Source: Lactuca virosa (taxonomy: Eukaryota; Streptophyta; Magnoliopsida; Asterales; Asteraceae). From it: 64,000 nucleotides of DNA. Position numbers and translations under genes: made by a program. The stretch lies in contig CAKMRJ010005634.1 in the NCBI GenBank assembly GCA_928212115.1, positions 256,918,220 through 256,982,219 on the forward strand. The letters are read 5' to 3'. The notes below the pieces were generated by a model that saw only the letters and a program-made list of their open reading frames with translations, searched no databases and had not been told where the DNA came from. Of the stretch, positions 53,753 through 64,000 are shown one piece after another (positions within the stretch are counted from its first letter, which is position 1; each line of letters starts with the position of its first letter).

Positions 53753-56700
53753 ATGGGGTTGGAGGATGCAGATCTCGTAGATGATGGAGATGCTGCCGGA
53801 GGAGGAAAAGCTGCTTTTTCGGTTTCATGCTCGATTTGCCTCGAGGTTGTCACCGATAACGGAGATCGTGGTTGCGCAAAGCTCCAATGCGGCCATCAAT
53901 TCCATCTGGGTCAGTAACTTCTTTTCTTTTCCTTCAATTCATCAAAATTTAAATTGATTGTCACCTGAAATCGTTGTTCATGGATTAGTTGTATCCCTGC
54001 AAATTCAACTCGTTTTGGTGGTTTGATCTTTATGAACCTTGGGAATTGTGAATTGTCTCGTTATTTGTTAACCTTTCAGTGGTAATAAGATACAAAACAT
54101 GGTTTATTAGGGACCTCGTTGTTATTGATTTGCTTGTTGTTAGGGATTATCAGATAGCATGTAAAAGGATCCTCACTTTGTAATTCAACAGTTGAAGGTG
54201 TTCAGGGGAGTTATTTTGAAGATGCGATTGGAATAGTTGAACATCCTTCTTTAGCATTAATCTCTGTCTTTTTTATCAAAATAATCAGTGTAATGCTATG
54301 TTGTTACTAAGAGATTGCTTTATGGATGCATTTCACTCACTAAACCCCTATACTTCTCTTTGATCTGGGATGTGTTTTCTTGGTTTCTTATAAAACAAAC
54401 AAGTTATCATTGCGAGCTCGCTATTATTTCCTTAAAAGGAAAGTTCTTCAAATGGATTTGATATAGGGATAAAAGTAGATAGCTAATCTATGGTATAGGA
54501 AGGTGCAAATATATGGAAAACACTAAGAATATTGCTGAATTTGTTTGAAAGGGCACTTACTGAAGTTACTAATTTACTATTATGAATGGATTATATTTGT
54601 AAAGATGAAGTAGTTGCTTAGGTGGCCCTAGCGCGAAGTTATTAGACCTTTGTTCATTGATTTATAAATTGTCGGTTTGTACGCTTTTTGGAGATATTTT
54701 TTCGCCAACTTTTCGTGATTAATTGATCATGTCATGGTACTTTGATTATATCGTGATACTTTGAATTTTGTGCTATATGTTTGAATTCTTTTGAGAAACT
54801 CTAATTGTTCTAGGGACAATTTTGTAATTTAAAAATATACCTAGACAAATTTCAACCCATATCACCTGTTTCCTTTTTAGCTAAATTCTTTGATTTTCCC
54901 ATTTGACTCGATAGAGTTAAAAACAACCCAAATCAACTCATTCATAAGTAAATGGGTTGAAATTGCTTCTAGTGATTAATATGACTAACCATCATTTTCG
55001 TGGTTAATATACGTATGTTTTGTTTATATTCGACTTAAATGCTTACTTTTTTATATCCCATACATAAAGTCATGTACTTTAAAATAGTCGAAGCAAATTC
55101 AAGATCCGATATGATTTATTAATACATATTGTGTAGATCTTTGGGTTGGAAAATTAACTTGAAAAAGTGAAATTACATCTGTAATTTGTTTACTATTACA
55201 GATTGCATTGGGTCTGCATTTAATGTGAAGGGAGTGATGCAATGCCCAAACTGTAGGAAAATTGAGAAAGGTCAATGGCTTTATGCAAATGGTTGTCGAC
55301 CATATCCTGAGTTCAGTATGGATGATTGGACACATGATGAAGATCTGTATGATTTAAGCTATTCTGAATCAGTAAGTTTCATTTCTTTTATACCTTTCAT
55401 ATGATATGATATGATGTATATAACTCATTACATGTTTACATATTTTGCAATCTTCATTGGTCTTTCCTTTTTTGGCAGTCAATGTGGTGCCCCTTTGGTG
55501 GATTTACTCGGCTTGCTGCCTCTTTTGAGTAAGCACATTTACTCTTATATTTTATCATCTTATCAGTTATCATCTCTCTTTAGTGATAAAAATGCAAGAA
55601 ATAGCAACGGGATTTCATTTATTCTTTACTGCAGCATCCTACTTTCATAATCTTTCACTAAAGAATTGTATATCTTTTTTTTCCTTATTAAGGCATTGTG
55701 TACTTTCATTTTTCTGTTATTAGGACGTTGTGCTTTGAAAAATCTACCCAACTGTAGCAATAAAAACTACTTTGTATTTGGATGACTTTGCTATAATTGG
55801 GTAGATTTTTTATAGTACAATGTCCTAATAACAGAAAAATGAAAGTACACAATGCTTTAATAAGGAAAAAAAATGAAAATACAATTCGGTAGTGCAAAGC
55901 GCAAAGACTATATTGCAATTAATATATAGTAATAAAATAAGTAATATCTTGTGTTAACCCTGCAATTTTGCTTATCTGTTGAATATTTTATTACTATATC
56001 AATTACAATATAGTCTTGGGCTTTGCACTTAACAAAAATTGTAAACATGGTTGAATAAAATTCAAGTGTTGAAGTTCCCAAATGAGTCTGCTATATTTCA
56101 TGTTTATTACTTGATATATCTGTACAGATGTTATTTGTACAGTATGCGTACGATTAGTTATTATTTAATTCTACTATAGTTTTCAGTAAATAAAGTAATA
56201 TATATAAATAAAGTTGTAAAGCTACTTTGAATATTTGTTTATATAATGGAAAAACTAACTATAATATCTTTAATCAACGCGGTTTAATACATCAGCCTTT
56301 ACGTCCCTGAAATGGATGCCATCTTTTTTTTAGAATGACAATTTTGCCCTTAGTTGTATGTTTGTTTTGATAAGTGTTTTTCTTTTTGCAGTGAAGGGGA
56401 ATTTCCAACAACTGCATGTAAGATTTGATCCCTTTTGAAACGAATTAAACTGAAAGTCATGTCTAGAAAAAAACTTATAAATTCTGTGAATTTTGTTTTA
56501 GATCATGATCTTCTTGGACAACATGCGATCTTTACTGAACATGCAGCTGTATCATCTGCTACTCATCTGTGTCCATACATTGCATATGTTCAACCGGTTC
56601 ACCCATCATCATCATCATCATCTTCAACATCCAGTGCAAGTGTTGGTGATGGTCATGGTCATGGTCATGGTCATGGCCATGGTGGGACCTACAACAACCA

Positions 56701-58306
56701 ATGGAACAACAGCCAATCAGCATCAAGTGAGATGCCAAATTCTTATGGTCTGCCCACCATGGATGTCCGCTATCATACCACCCTCTTTCCTACTTCAACC
56801 ACCCGTCTAGGTGCTGCTGCTGCTGCTGACCAACCCTCCATGTCATCTGTCATGCCGAGAAGGCCGGTCAGGAGTAATGCTGACATGGCAAGATCTGGGG
56901 GCTCTTATGTGCATCCGTTTCTTCTCGGCCAAAGGTAAACTTCTTTTTTATATATTCGACACAAGGGTAAAATCGTCATTTACGACTCTTCATTCGGTCA
57001 AAGAAACAAAACACTTCTTATTCAATATTCATACAGGATACGACACTTACTATGTTTGGACACACATCACTTTACATGTTCATTACTTAATAACAGATTT
57101 TTATTAGGAATGGCATTGGCAGCATACTTTCATATATTGTTTTTTTTATAGCATCTTATTTTATCTTGAAATTTTCCTTTAAAATTTTCTTTTATTAAGC
57201 CCCTGCAGGATATTTCATTCCACTTTTAATCTTTTTCTGATTAAAACATTGTACTTTGAAAAAATCTACCCTATTATAGCAGTGAAAATACTATAATAAA
57301 CAAATAAGTGAAAAGACATTGCTATTTTTTGTTCTACTTTTGACAAAGACAATGCCAGAGGTTTTCGGGTCATATGTGCAAAATTATGCAACATTTAAAA
57401 TCACATTACAATTTTACCTTTTTTAGTTTATGCAACAAAATATGCAAAATCATGTTTTTTTTTAGGACCAAAAGATGTGATATTTCTACCTTTAAGGGGT
57501 TGCATAAAATGGTAGGATGGTAAAACAAATAAGTATTCGTGGATGTGAATTTTGGTTCATGTTATAATATTTCATATTTTGTGTTCTAGAATGAAACATG
57601 TTTGCATCTTTTATTCAAACAACCAGTTTGTTGCACAAATTGGTAAATTTTGGAAACCATGTTTAAAAGTTAAAATGCAAATTTAACCCATTTTCTCGGT
57701 AGTTATTTTCTCACTGCCTTCATATTTTTTTTGGAAAATATGATGCTGTATTAGAGAACAATGAAGGTAGGTTGCTGTAAATATGATAAACAAATAAATG
57801 CATTTAATTTTCAAAGTTATGATGATGTTCTGTGCAGTTCTGGTGGTAGAGCTCCGAGTGCGGTCGGGTCATCAATGATTCATCCGTATCCGGGCAGTGC
57901 TGCCCGGGCACGTGAGCGGTCCCAGGCTCTTCAAGCCTATTTTCAGCAACCCAGCAATCTACCGGGATTACGCACACCGATCGTCTCCGGTTCCCGGAGA
58001 TCCAACAACCCGCCACAAATTGGCGGTCCGGCAGGGTCATCCTCCGACCAGCTCCGTGGCGGCGGTGTCTATTTTCTCCCGACTTCCGGTGGCGGTGGCG
58101 GTGGCGGTGGTTCGTCAAACGGTAGAGCCTTTCAAGAAGCGGAAAGCTCAATGCAGCCTAATCCCTTCCACCATGGGTGGGAACGGGACCCACATGCCGG
58201 ATGGGGGTTTCATCAGGCGGGCGGCGGCGGTGGTGGTGGTAATGGTGTTTTCCGGCAGAGGCATGGGTCAGATAGGACTCCGGGACAAGGGCATTATCGG
58301 TCGTAA
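53753..58306 (+). CDS. RING-H2 E3 ubiquitin ligase, RFI2-like
   Basis: Six coding exons: 53753-53909, 55202-55371, 55479-55528, 56392-56417, 56502-56934 and 57838-58306. All introns have GT/AG ends; the joined frame is 1305 bases, 434 residues. I start at the ATG at 53753 (MGLEDADLVDDGD); no in-frame ATG lies closely upstream. The RING-H2 zinc ligands are Cys26, Cys29, Cys46, His48, His51, Cys54, Cys67 and Cys70; Asp53 is split by intron 1. After it comes the family block KIEKGQWLYANGCRPYPEFS and DLYDLSYSES (about 72-109), then DLLGQHAIFTEH and CPYIAYVQPVHP (137-169). The rest is low-complexity: Ser run 170-181, Gly-His repeat 185-196, Gly runs near 364-371 and 407-413. RFI2 of Arabidopsis is a RING protein acting in red/far-red light signalling and flowering; ligase activity here is inferred. 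It is the only intact host gene in the window. Confidence 0.92.
53910..55201 (+). other. Intron 1 of the RFI2-like gene
   Basis: 1292 bases, GTCAGT donor and TTACAG acceptor. It splits the RING domain after the first base of the Asp53 codon. It is AT-rich; no inserted element was recognised. Confidence 0.85.
55656..55894. mobile_element. Inverted-repeat element in intron 3 (MITE-like, first)
   Basis: Arms 55656-55750 and 55798-55894 are nearly exact reverse complements for about 95 bases (outer ends CACTA...TAGTG, inner ends around AAATCTACCCA / TGGGTAGATTT), with a spacer of about 47 bases. It has the size and shape of a miniature inverted-repeat element or a fold-back. There is no coding sequence. 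It lies inside intron 3 of the RFI2-like gene. Confidence 0.8.
55891..56031. mobile_element. Inverted-repeat element in intron 3 (MITE-like, second)
   Basis: Arms about 55891-55942 and 55984-56031 pair over about 48 bases with few mismatches (outer ends AGTGCAAAG / CTTTGCACT). It overlaps the end of the first element by a few bases, sharing AGTG. Confidence 0.75.
57236..57305. repeat. Fragment related to the first intron-3 element, in intron 5
   Basis: CATTGTACTTTGAAAAAATC and CTACCCTATTATAGC resemble the inner arm of the element at 55725-55770. There is no matching second arm. Intron 5 (56935-57837) is otherwise AT-rich and empty. Confidence 0.55.
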
Positions 58307-58670
58307 TTTATTTGTGGTTGGTTTTTTTTTTTTTTTTTTAATGATGATGAGAATGAAGTGAGAAGTGAAATGAAAACTTGTTTGGTGTCTGTCTTGTTTT
58401 TACCAACTGTAAGAAAAATGAATGATGATGGATTTACATGTTTGAAGTGTTGGTAAGAGTTACTTGTTGGATGGAGGCTTTGCTTTTGCCTTTTCGGTTG
58501 TAAGCAAAGGCTTTCTTTGTTGTTGAATCAAATGGCCTTGAAATGAGTCCATTGATGCTTTGTTCAGCTTTGTGTGATTGATGGACTTTTGGCTTTTTCT
58601 TGCCCTGGAGATATAAAATAAACCTTCTTCTTGTGTTCAATGACATACAAAATTCCTAACATAATTCAAC
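58307..58670 (+). terminator. 3' untranslated region and poly(A) signal of the RFI2-like gene
   Basis: After the stop at 58304-58306 there are T- and GATGA-rich sequences and an AATAAA at 58617-58622, a standard plant near-upstream poly(A) element. The exact cleavage site cannot be told from sequence; an earlier site after the T-run at 58323-58339 is also possible. Confidence 0.55.
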
Positions 58671-59500
58671 ATGTATGTATGTATGGGAATAATCAATGCA
58701 TGTCTTTATTGCTTTGTCATGCGTTTTTGCGTACATATTTGTTGTCCTACTTACAACCTACATTAAAGTAAAAATTTTATATTCGGGTGTCTAGCAATCG
58801 GTTTTATGGTCAACATGGAGAGAAGTCGTAGAGTTCAAGTGCTTAAAATCGGAGGCTAATAAAGAAAAAGTACGATGGGACGATGTAACTTGCGGAAATG
58901 AAGATGCTCAAATGGACATTGGATAGAACATTGTTGGATAGTATCCTAGTGCACAAATTAGAAATATGTTGAGGAGTTTTATCAATCACCGAAATTTAGG
59001 AAAAAAGATTGTGGTGGTATCAACAGGGGTTTGGTACAGTTTCTGCAGTGGTGAATCTAGAACAAAAAATCATGTGGTTCCTTATATGAGTGAAACCGAA
59101 AAAATGAGAGTAAATAATACTAGTGGTGGACTAGCATCTGGCGGAGGGGCGGTGTTAGGCCGGTAGCGATGGTCGGGCGACAAATGACAAAGGGCGAAAC
59201 TGGTTAGGTGAGAGCGATCATCAGGGCGACATCGTATAATGTTGATCACGCCTCAACCCAAGCGATGTTTAATAATTCAAGCACTATTTTTTTTTCTATT
59301 TTTTGTTTAATTTTAAATGGATGAGACATTGAATTATTTTAAGTGGATTGAAATATAAATGATAAACTTCATATATTTTGATCCATTTTCGTTTTGGTAA
59401 AGTTTATAAGGTAGGTTCTTGAAAAATTATAAGGCAGTTCTTATTTTTTTCATGCATAACTTATACATTTTTTTAGAAAAAATAGGCGGGTCTTCACTAC
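58671..59500. other. Intergenic sequence without supported gene
   Basis: A 66-codon frame at 58966-59166 has no recognisable domain and no splice partners; I do not call it. The GC-richer patch 59140-59250 (GGGCGAC repeats) looks like decayed repeat sequence. Confidence 0.5.
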
Positions 59501-60000
59501 ACATAGATATGCCCTGAGTTTCTGACTAAACCAAAACCGAAAATGTATATATCGGTTTTTTGATTTTCAAAATTGGAACCGCATCAAACTGATCAGTTGC
59601 GTTTTTCCGGTTTTTAGTTTTAACCAATACAATTCGGTTTTTTAAACCCAAACCACAACTATAAAATATTATAGTAAAAAAGAAATTTTAGTCTCCCAAA
59701 TTAATATGTAGTTAACTTCAAAATTTTCAGGTTTATAGGTCATTATTGTAATTTTATAGATGAAGAAATAAATGATTTTATATCTCTCGATGGATGTGGG
59801 ATTAGATGTAATGTAGTGTAAAAGTTTGCAAATAGATTAATACATTCATAACTAGAGAGGAAATTTGAGTTTTGCGGTTTTCATATTACTAAAACCGAAA
59901 CAAAACCGAATTTTTCAAATTTTGAAGAATTAGAAACCAAACCATAAGTTTTATGTTTGGTATCGGTTTCGTCTACGACTTTTAGGTTTGCAGTTCGGTT
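59501..60000. repeat. AT-rich repeat with many CGGTTTT/AAAACCG motifs
   Basis: The block has at least eight copies of AAACCGAA or its reverse complement TTCGGTTT in both orientations (59520-60000). This kind of degenerate A/CCG sequence is common in plant repeats of uncertain class. No reading frame. Confidence 0.5.
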
Positions 60001-60010
60001 TTTGCTCATA

Positions 60011-60017
60011 ACTACTA

Positions 60018-60098
<81 letters not shown>
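60011..60098. repeat. GT then TA microsatellite
   Basis: A GT run (60019-60032) leads into about 33 TA units ending at 60098, immediately before the large palindrome. Confidence 0.95.
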
Positions 60099-60100
<2 letters not shown>

Positions 60101-61364
60101 TTCATGTGTTTCTTATATTTATTGTATGTTAGAATACACCAATATGAATTTAGTAAAATTAAATAATTATTTAATTAAATAAAGATAGATATTAAATGAT
60201 TTCCATAAATGTATGTATATTAAATGATATCCATAATTATAATTCTCTTTTTATGGAAACTAATTAAATTCGTCATTAATGTCAGCAATAACATTATTTC
60301 AGAATGAATTCGCATCTAGGTTTTCATGTATGTGTTCATGTTTTGTTTATAGACTCATTCACTTAAAATATAACAAAGTTACATAGAATATGAATAACGA
60401 AAGTGTATTCTACTAGAATACACTCTCATGATGTTAGAATACACTCTTATTTTTCTAGAATAAACTCTTATTCTCCATGTTTCATGCAACTTTGCTGTAT
60501 TTTGAGTGAGTTGGTCATTAAACAAAATACGAACCCATATATGAAAACCTAGATACAAATTTATTCTGAAAAAATATTATTGATGATATTAATGACGAAT
60601 TTAATTAGTTTCCATAAAAAATGAATTATAATTATGGATATCATTTAATATACATATAATTATGAAAATCATTTAATAGATATCCTTATTTGATTAAATT
60701 ATAATTTAATTTTTACTAAATTCTTATTGGTGCGTTCTGGCACATAATTATAATTTAATCAAATAAGGATATCTATTAAATGATTTCCATAATTATATGT
60801 ATATTAAATGATATTCATAATTATAATTCTTTTTTTTTTATGGAAACTAATTAAATTCGTCATTAATATAAGCAATAATATTCTTTCAGAATGAATTCGC
60901 ATCTAGGTTTTCATGTATGAATTCATATTTTGTTTCATGACCCACTCACTCAAAATACAACAAAGTTGTCTGGAACACGGAGAACGAGAGTGTATTCTAG
61001 CAGAATGAGAGTATATTCTAATATAATAAGAGTGTATTCTAGTAGAATACAATCTCGTTCTTCATATTCCATGCAACTTTGTTGTATTTTAAGTGTGTGG
61101 GTCCATAAATAAAACACGAACCCATACATGAAAACCCAGATGTCAATTCAATGATTCATTCTGAAAGAATGTTATTGCTGACATTAATGACGAATTTATT
61201 TAGTTTCCATAAAAAAGAATTATAATTATGAATATCATTTAATATACATATAATTATGGAAATCATTTAATATCTATCTTTATTTAATTAAATAATTATT
61301 TAATTTTACTAAATTCTTGTTTGTGCATTCTAGCACACAATAAATGTAAGAAACACATGAACAT
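60099..61364. mobile_element. 1.27 kb double palindrome (fold-back or nested MITE)
   Basis: The two outer ends are reverse complements (GTTCATGTGTTTCTTA... at 60100 and its mirror ending at 61364). The whole block is a palindrome about a centre near 60735, and each half is itself a palindrome: the left half pivots near 60413 (GTGTATTCTACTAGAATACAC), the right half near 61020. So the unit occurs four times in alternating orientation. Landmark pairs: TTTCCATAA...TTATGGAAA-type arms, CATTAATG...GAATTCGCATCTAGG, and AAAACCTAGAT. There is no coding capacity. Non-autonomous DNA element is my best reading; class not determined. Confidence 0.75.
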
Positions 61365-61369
61365 AGCCA

Positions 61370-61444
<75 letters not shown>

Positions 61445-61460
61445 ATGTATGTGTGTATTT
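61365..61460. repeat. AC/AT/GT compound microsatellite
   Basis: AC run (61367-61400), AT run (61400-61432) and GT-rich tail (61433-61460) right beside the palindrome. Similar dinucleotide runs flank its other end. Confidence 0.93.
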
Positions 61461-61894
61461 TGGATCATAATATATTCAATTAAATAAAGCTTTTGTTCAT
61501 AACACATTTTGGATCATGACTTAATTTTGAATTATAAAAGATATAATTAAGGATCGTAGAATATTTGAATCAAAATATTTTTTTTGATTATAACAAATTA
61601 AGGATCATAAAATGTTGAATCATAACTTTTTTGAATCATAAATATTTTGAATCAACTTTTTTTTATCATATTATGTTCAATATTATTTTTTTTAAAACTT
61701 GTAATTTTTTAAAATTTCTTATCAAAAATTTCATAATATATGATATATAATAAACCTTTAAAAAAATTTTAAATTTGGAGAACGAAAATTTTTACACTTT
61801 ATTTTTCATAAAAAATTAGACTCGTTTAGACAAAAGATGAGTATCCTTAACAATTTTTGAATTCGGAAAACAAAAATTCCTCTACATTTTTGTT
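61461..61894. other. AT-rich sequence without gene
   Basis: Composed largely of TTGAATCATAA-like short repeats (61500-61680) and AT-rich filler. Nothing coding. Confidence 0.5.
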
Positions 61895-62149
61895 ACGTCC
61901 CGAATTTCAAAGGTATTTTTTTCATTTTTATTTATTTAAAAATATACGTCTTACATAAAATATTACAAACAATTATTACGTGATTAATTATAAAATAGTG
62001 TTCAACGGAAGTCTTATAAAATTTTATTGATGTTTCGCTGTAGATACAGTCATGTGTGAGCATTTTCACAGTCAGATGAACAACCTGTAAAACAGTTATT
62101 CAACAACTGTAAGCCGAAGCTTAGTGAATTCCCTCAAATATTCCATACC

Positions 62150-62154
<5 letters not shown>

Positions 62155-62204
<50 letters not shown>
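62155..62204. repeat. TA microsatellite
   Basis: About 25 units within Gyp-9. Confidence 0.95.
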
Positions 62205-62207
<3 letters not shown>

Positions 62208-62887
62208 TACACACAATGACCTTCAACATATAGTTGGTCCGCCCCTCGGCCTTCAGCATATAGTCGGTCCGCCCATTTTTTGCCTACAACGTTTAGTTGG
62301 TCTGAACCTTGGCCTTTAACATAAGGGTAGTCTGCTCGAGTCTATTGGCTTTCAGCACGGGGCTGGTCCGCCCTCAACTTCATATATAATATATATAACA
62401 ATAGTCTACATAACAGGCAACTAACTATCCTAGTCTAATTGCCTAAGCGTATACTACATGATAACTATATCCTAACATACAGATGATACATATTGGAGTA
62501 TAAAATATAGTGAGAAGAACTCACCTGGACGGTTTCTTAAGGGATAAACAGTTAACCAGACAATTTAGCTGACGACCAACACTTCAACGAGGATTAACCT
62601 ATACTGCTATAGTTTATTTGTTCTTATGGTAAACTAGCATGGACCTATCACTTATCCAATGAATACCGGCAGCTCTATCAAATAAGGATCAGCCATGCAT
62701 GGCAATTGGGAGGCAGGATCATTTCGACATATAGCTTTTCATAAATCCAACAACCAAACCAACATGACCATTCTAGACACCTCTGCCGTAAGTAGACCAA
62801 TCAATATAATGACTTGGAGTTACTGAAAAATATTAATTATAGGTTCCTAGTAACAACTTATAACTATAATTATTAATTACACGGAGG

Positions 62888-62888
<1 letters not shown>

Positions 62889-62942
<54 letters not shown>
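62889..62942. repeat. GA microsatellite
   Basis: About 27 GA units; on the minus strand a CT run of the kind often found in plant leaders. Confidence 0.95.
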
Positions 62943-62947
<5 letters not shown>

Positions 62948-63508
62948 AGGGTGTGAAGAACAAACGAAGAGATGAAACCTATTTATAGGGATTTTCTTGG
63001 GATGTGTGCCATGCAAGGCCATATGCACGACGTCCGAAAAGGGGTGGGTTCCCAACTGTAGCTAACAGCCAAGGTGTGGGATTGTCAGTCCCGTATAGAT
63101 CTATACACAAACTCACGCTCTCCCTCCAGGAGACTCTGGTTATAATATATATAAGACTTAGAAACCTATACCCTGATGGGTACGACCAAGTAGTACCTCA
63201 CAACTCTGTATAACTAGACACAAAGAGAATACTAATGTTCTTTTGTACTTGAAAATGTATGAATTATATTGTACTAGTAGTGTACAATAATTATAATTTA
63301 AATAATCATTTTAGTATGATATTCCTGGCTTAGTAAAATAGTATTAGTGCTCCCTAAACTATACCTATTATAGTTTATATGTATGTTCTATACGCAATGA
63401 AAATCTTAGTAATTTAACAGTTTATATAACACGCTTTGAGAAAGATACCTATTACTTGACATGTTTACAAAAGGGGTTAAAGCTTTATTTAGATAAGTTT
63501 CATGTTCA

Positions 63509-63579
<71 letters not shown>
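63509..63579. repeat. TA microsatellite
   Basis: About 35 units with one phase slip at 63532. Confidence 0.95.
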
Positions 63580-63581
<2 letters not shown>

Positions 63582-63686
63582 GAGATCAAACAGGCAGTCG
63601 GACAAATGGTTCCAACCCTAGTCCACAACCAGACAAGGAACAGGAGATAAGGTGGAAACACCAATCCTAAGTCTGTTGGATCTACA

Positions 63687-63699
63687 TTATATATATATA

Positions 63700-63735
<36 letters not shown>
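63687..63735. repeat. TA microsatellite
   Basis: About 24 units with one phase slip at 63706. Confidence 0.95.
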
Positions 63736-63739
<4 letters not shown>

Positions 63740-64000
63740 ATGTATTTTGGAAAAAAAAGTATAAACCAATTTAAGTAGTTTGAAAACACTTTTTAAAATA
63801 GTTTAAATTGGTTGAAATAGCTTGAACTGTTTAACAAAAGATTTCATTGTGTTTTTACTTGTATCCCCCCCCCCTTTTAAAACTTTGAAAAATAGTAAAA
63901 ACATAGGGGTGTGAACTGACCTTATGTGAGTGATTCGATAGAAGGTTTGATATAAGATGTTATTTCCACAAGTTAAGTCCCGCAACAAAACAGGGTCCTA

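Larger units (their letters stand above)
61895..63050 (-). repeat. Gyp-9: gypsy LTR, related in layout to Gyp-7
   Basis: On the minus strand it ends GAAATTCGGGACGTAACA at 61895. Internally it has the CACTAAGCTTCGGCTTACAG landmark (62105-62130) shared with Gyp-7, a TA microsatellite (62155-62204), a decayed tandem array with CGGTCCGCCC cores (62225-62375) and a GA microsatellite (62889-62942). The right boundary is uncertain; the next LTR type is recognisable by 63085. Confidence 0.6.
63051..64000 (-). repeat. Gyp-10: Tekay-like LTR piece, runs off the window
   Basis: On the minus strand it matches the Gyp-6 LTR around 48400-49080: GGAGGGAGAGCGTGAGTTTG (63104-63123), AACTATAATAGGTATAG (near 63360) and TA microsatellites at 63509-63579 and 63687-63735. 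The continuation is outside the window. Confidence 0.7.

Noticed and set aside
55186..55404. Separate small gene starting at 55186
   Set aside because: It is exon 2 of the RFI2-like gene read through its flanking intron bases; the splice joins on both sides keep the frame.
58966..59166. 66-residue frame MLRSFINHRN...
   Set aside because: No recognisable domain, no splice partners, low-complexity Gly end, and repeat-like surroundings. It could be a relic, but there is no support for a gene.
59501..60000. Telomere-like repeat
   Set aside because: The motif is CGGTTTT/AAAACCG in mixed orientation, not tandem CCCTAAA.
60099..61364. CRISPR-like or microRNA precursor reading of the palindrome
   Set aside because: There are no regularly spaced repeats with unique spacers, and the arms are far too long for a plant microRNA precursor. 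A fold-back repeat explains it better.
62873..63055. Frame with a long Ser-Leu run
   Set aside because: It is the GA microsatellite read on the minus strand.

Overview
This is a stretch of plant nuclear genome, almost certainly from a repeat-rich eudicot. A member of the daisy family such as lettuce is my best guess, from the style of the repeats; that is inference, not proof. About 52 kb of the left part is a stack of broken LTR retrotransposons. The only host gene I can support is one six-exon RING-finger gene at 53753-58306. The last 5.7 kb is more repeat sequence.

Layout of the repeat stack (names are mine). Copia-1 (1-7942, minus) is a full Ty1/copia element with two nearly identical LTRs. 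It sits inside Gyp-1 (7943-9188, minus), a piece of Ty3/gypsy pol. Gyp-1 joins head to head with Gyp-2 (9186-9824 and 14968-19239, plus), a second gypsy interrupted by Copia-2 (9825-14967, plus). The 3' LTR of Gyp-2 runs into an inverted LTR end belonging to Gyp-3 (19240-28757, minus), the most complete gypsy here. Gyp-3 sits in the gag of Gyp-4 (28758-31262, minus), whose LTR is cut by Gyp-5 (31263-38505, minus). Gyp-5 is cut in turn by Copia-3 (38506-45984, plus), followed by the 3' end of Gyp-6 (45985-49870, plus), an LTR of Gyp-7 (49892-51838, plus) and a reverse transcriptase relic, Gyp-8 (about 51890-52560, minus). The gypsy elements with a readable 3' end (Gyp-2, 3 and 6) look like chromoviruses of the Tekay/Del type, because their integrase ends in a chromodomain-like tail. 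No element here has an intact reading frame, so all would need proteins supplied by relatives.

The host gene encodes a 434-residue RING-H2 protein matching the RFI2 family of plant E3 ubiquitin ligases (red/far-red light signalling and flowering in Arabidopsis). All five introns have GT/AG ends and the reading frame closes exactly across all joins. Intron 3 carries two overlapping inverted-repeat elements.

Right of the gene lie AT-rich sequence, a 1.27 kb double palindrome (60099-61364) flanked by microsatellites, and two minus-strand gypsy LTR pieces (61895-64000).

Most unusual signals: (1) hairpins in the copia elements that share one loop sequence although their stems differ, and a chain of further inverted repeats in Copia-2; (2) an extra acidic/coiled-coil reading frame between the primer site and gag, recognisable in three different gypsy elements; (3) an 11-base palindrome, ACTCGGCGAGT, in both copia leaders and an unrelated gypsy LTR; (4) LTRs dense in TGGGCC motifs. 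No CRISPR, operon or bacterial-type system is present.
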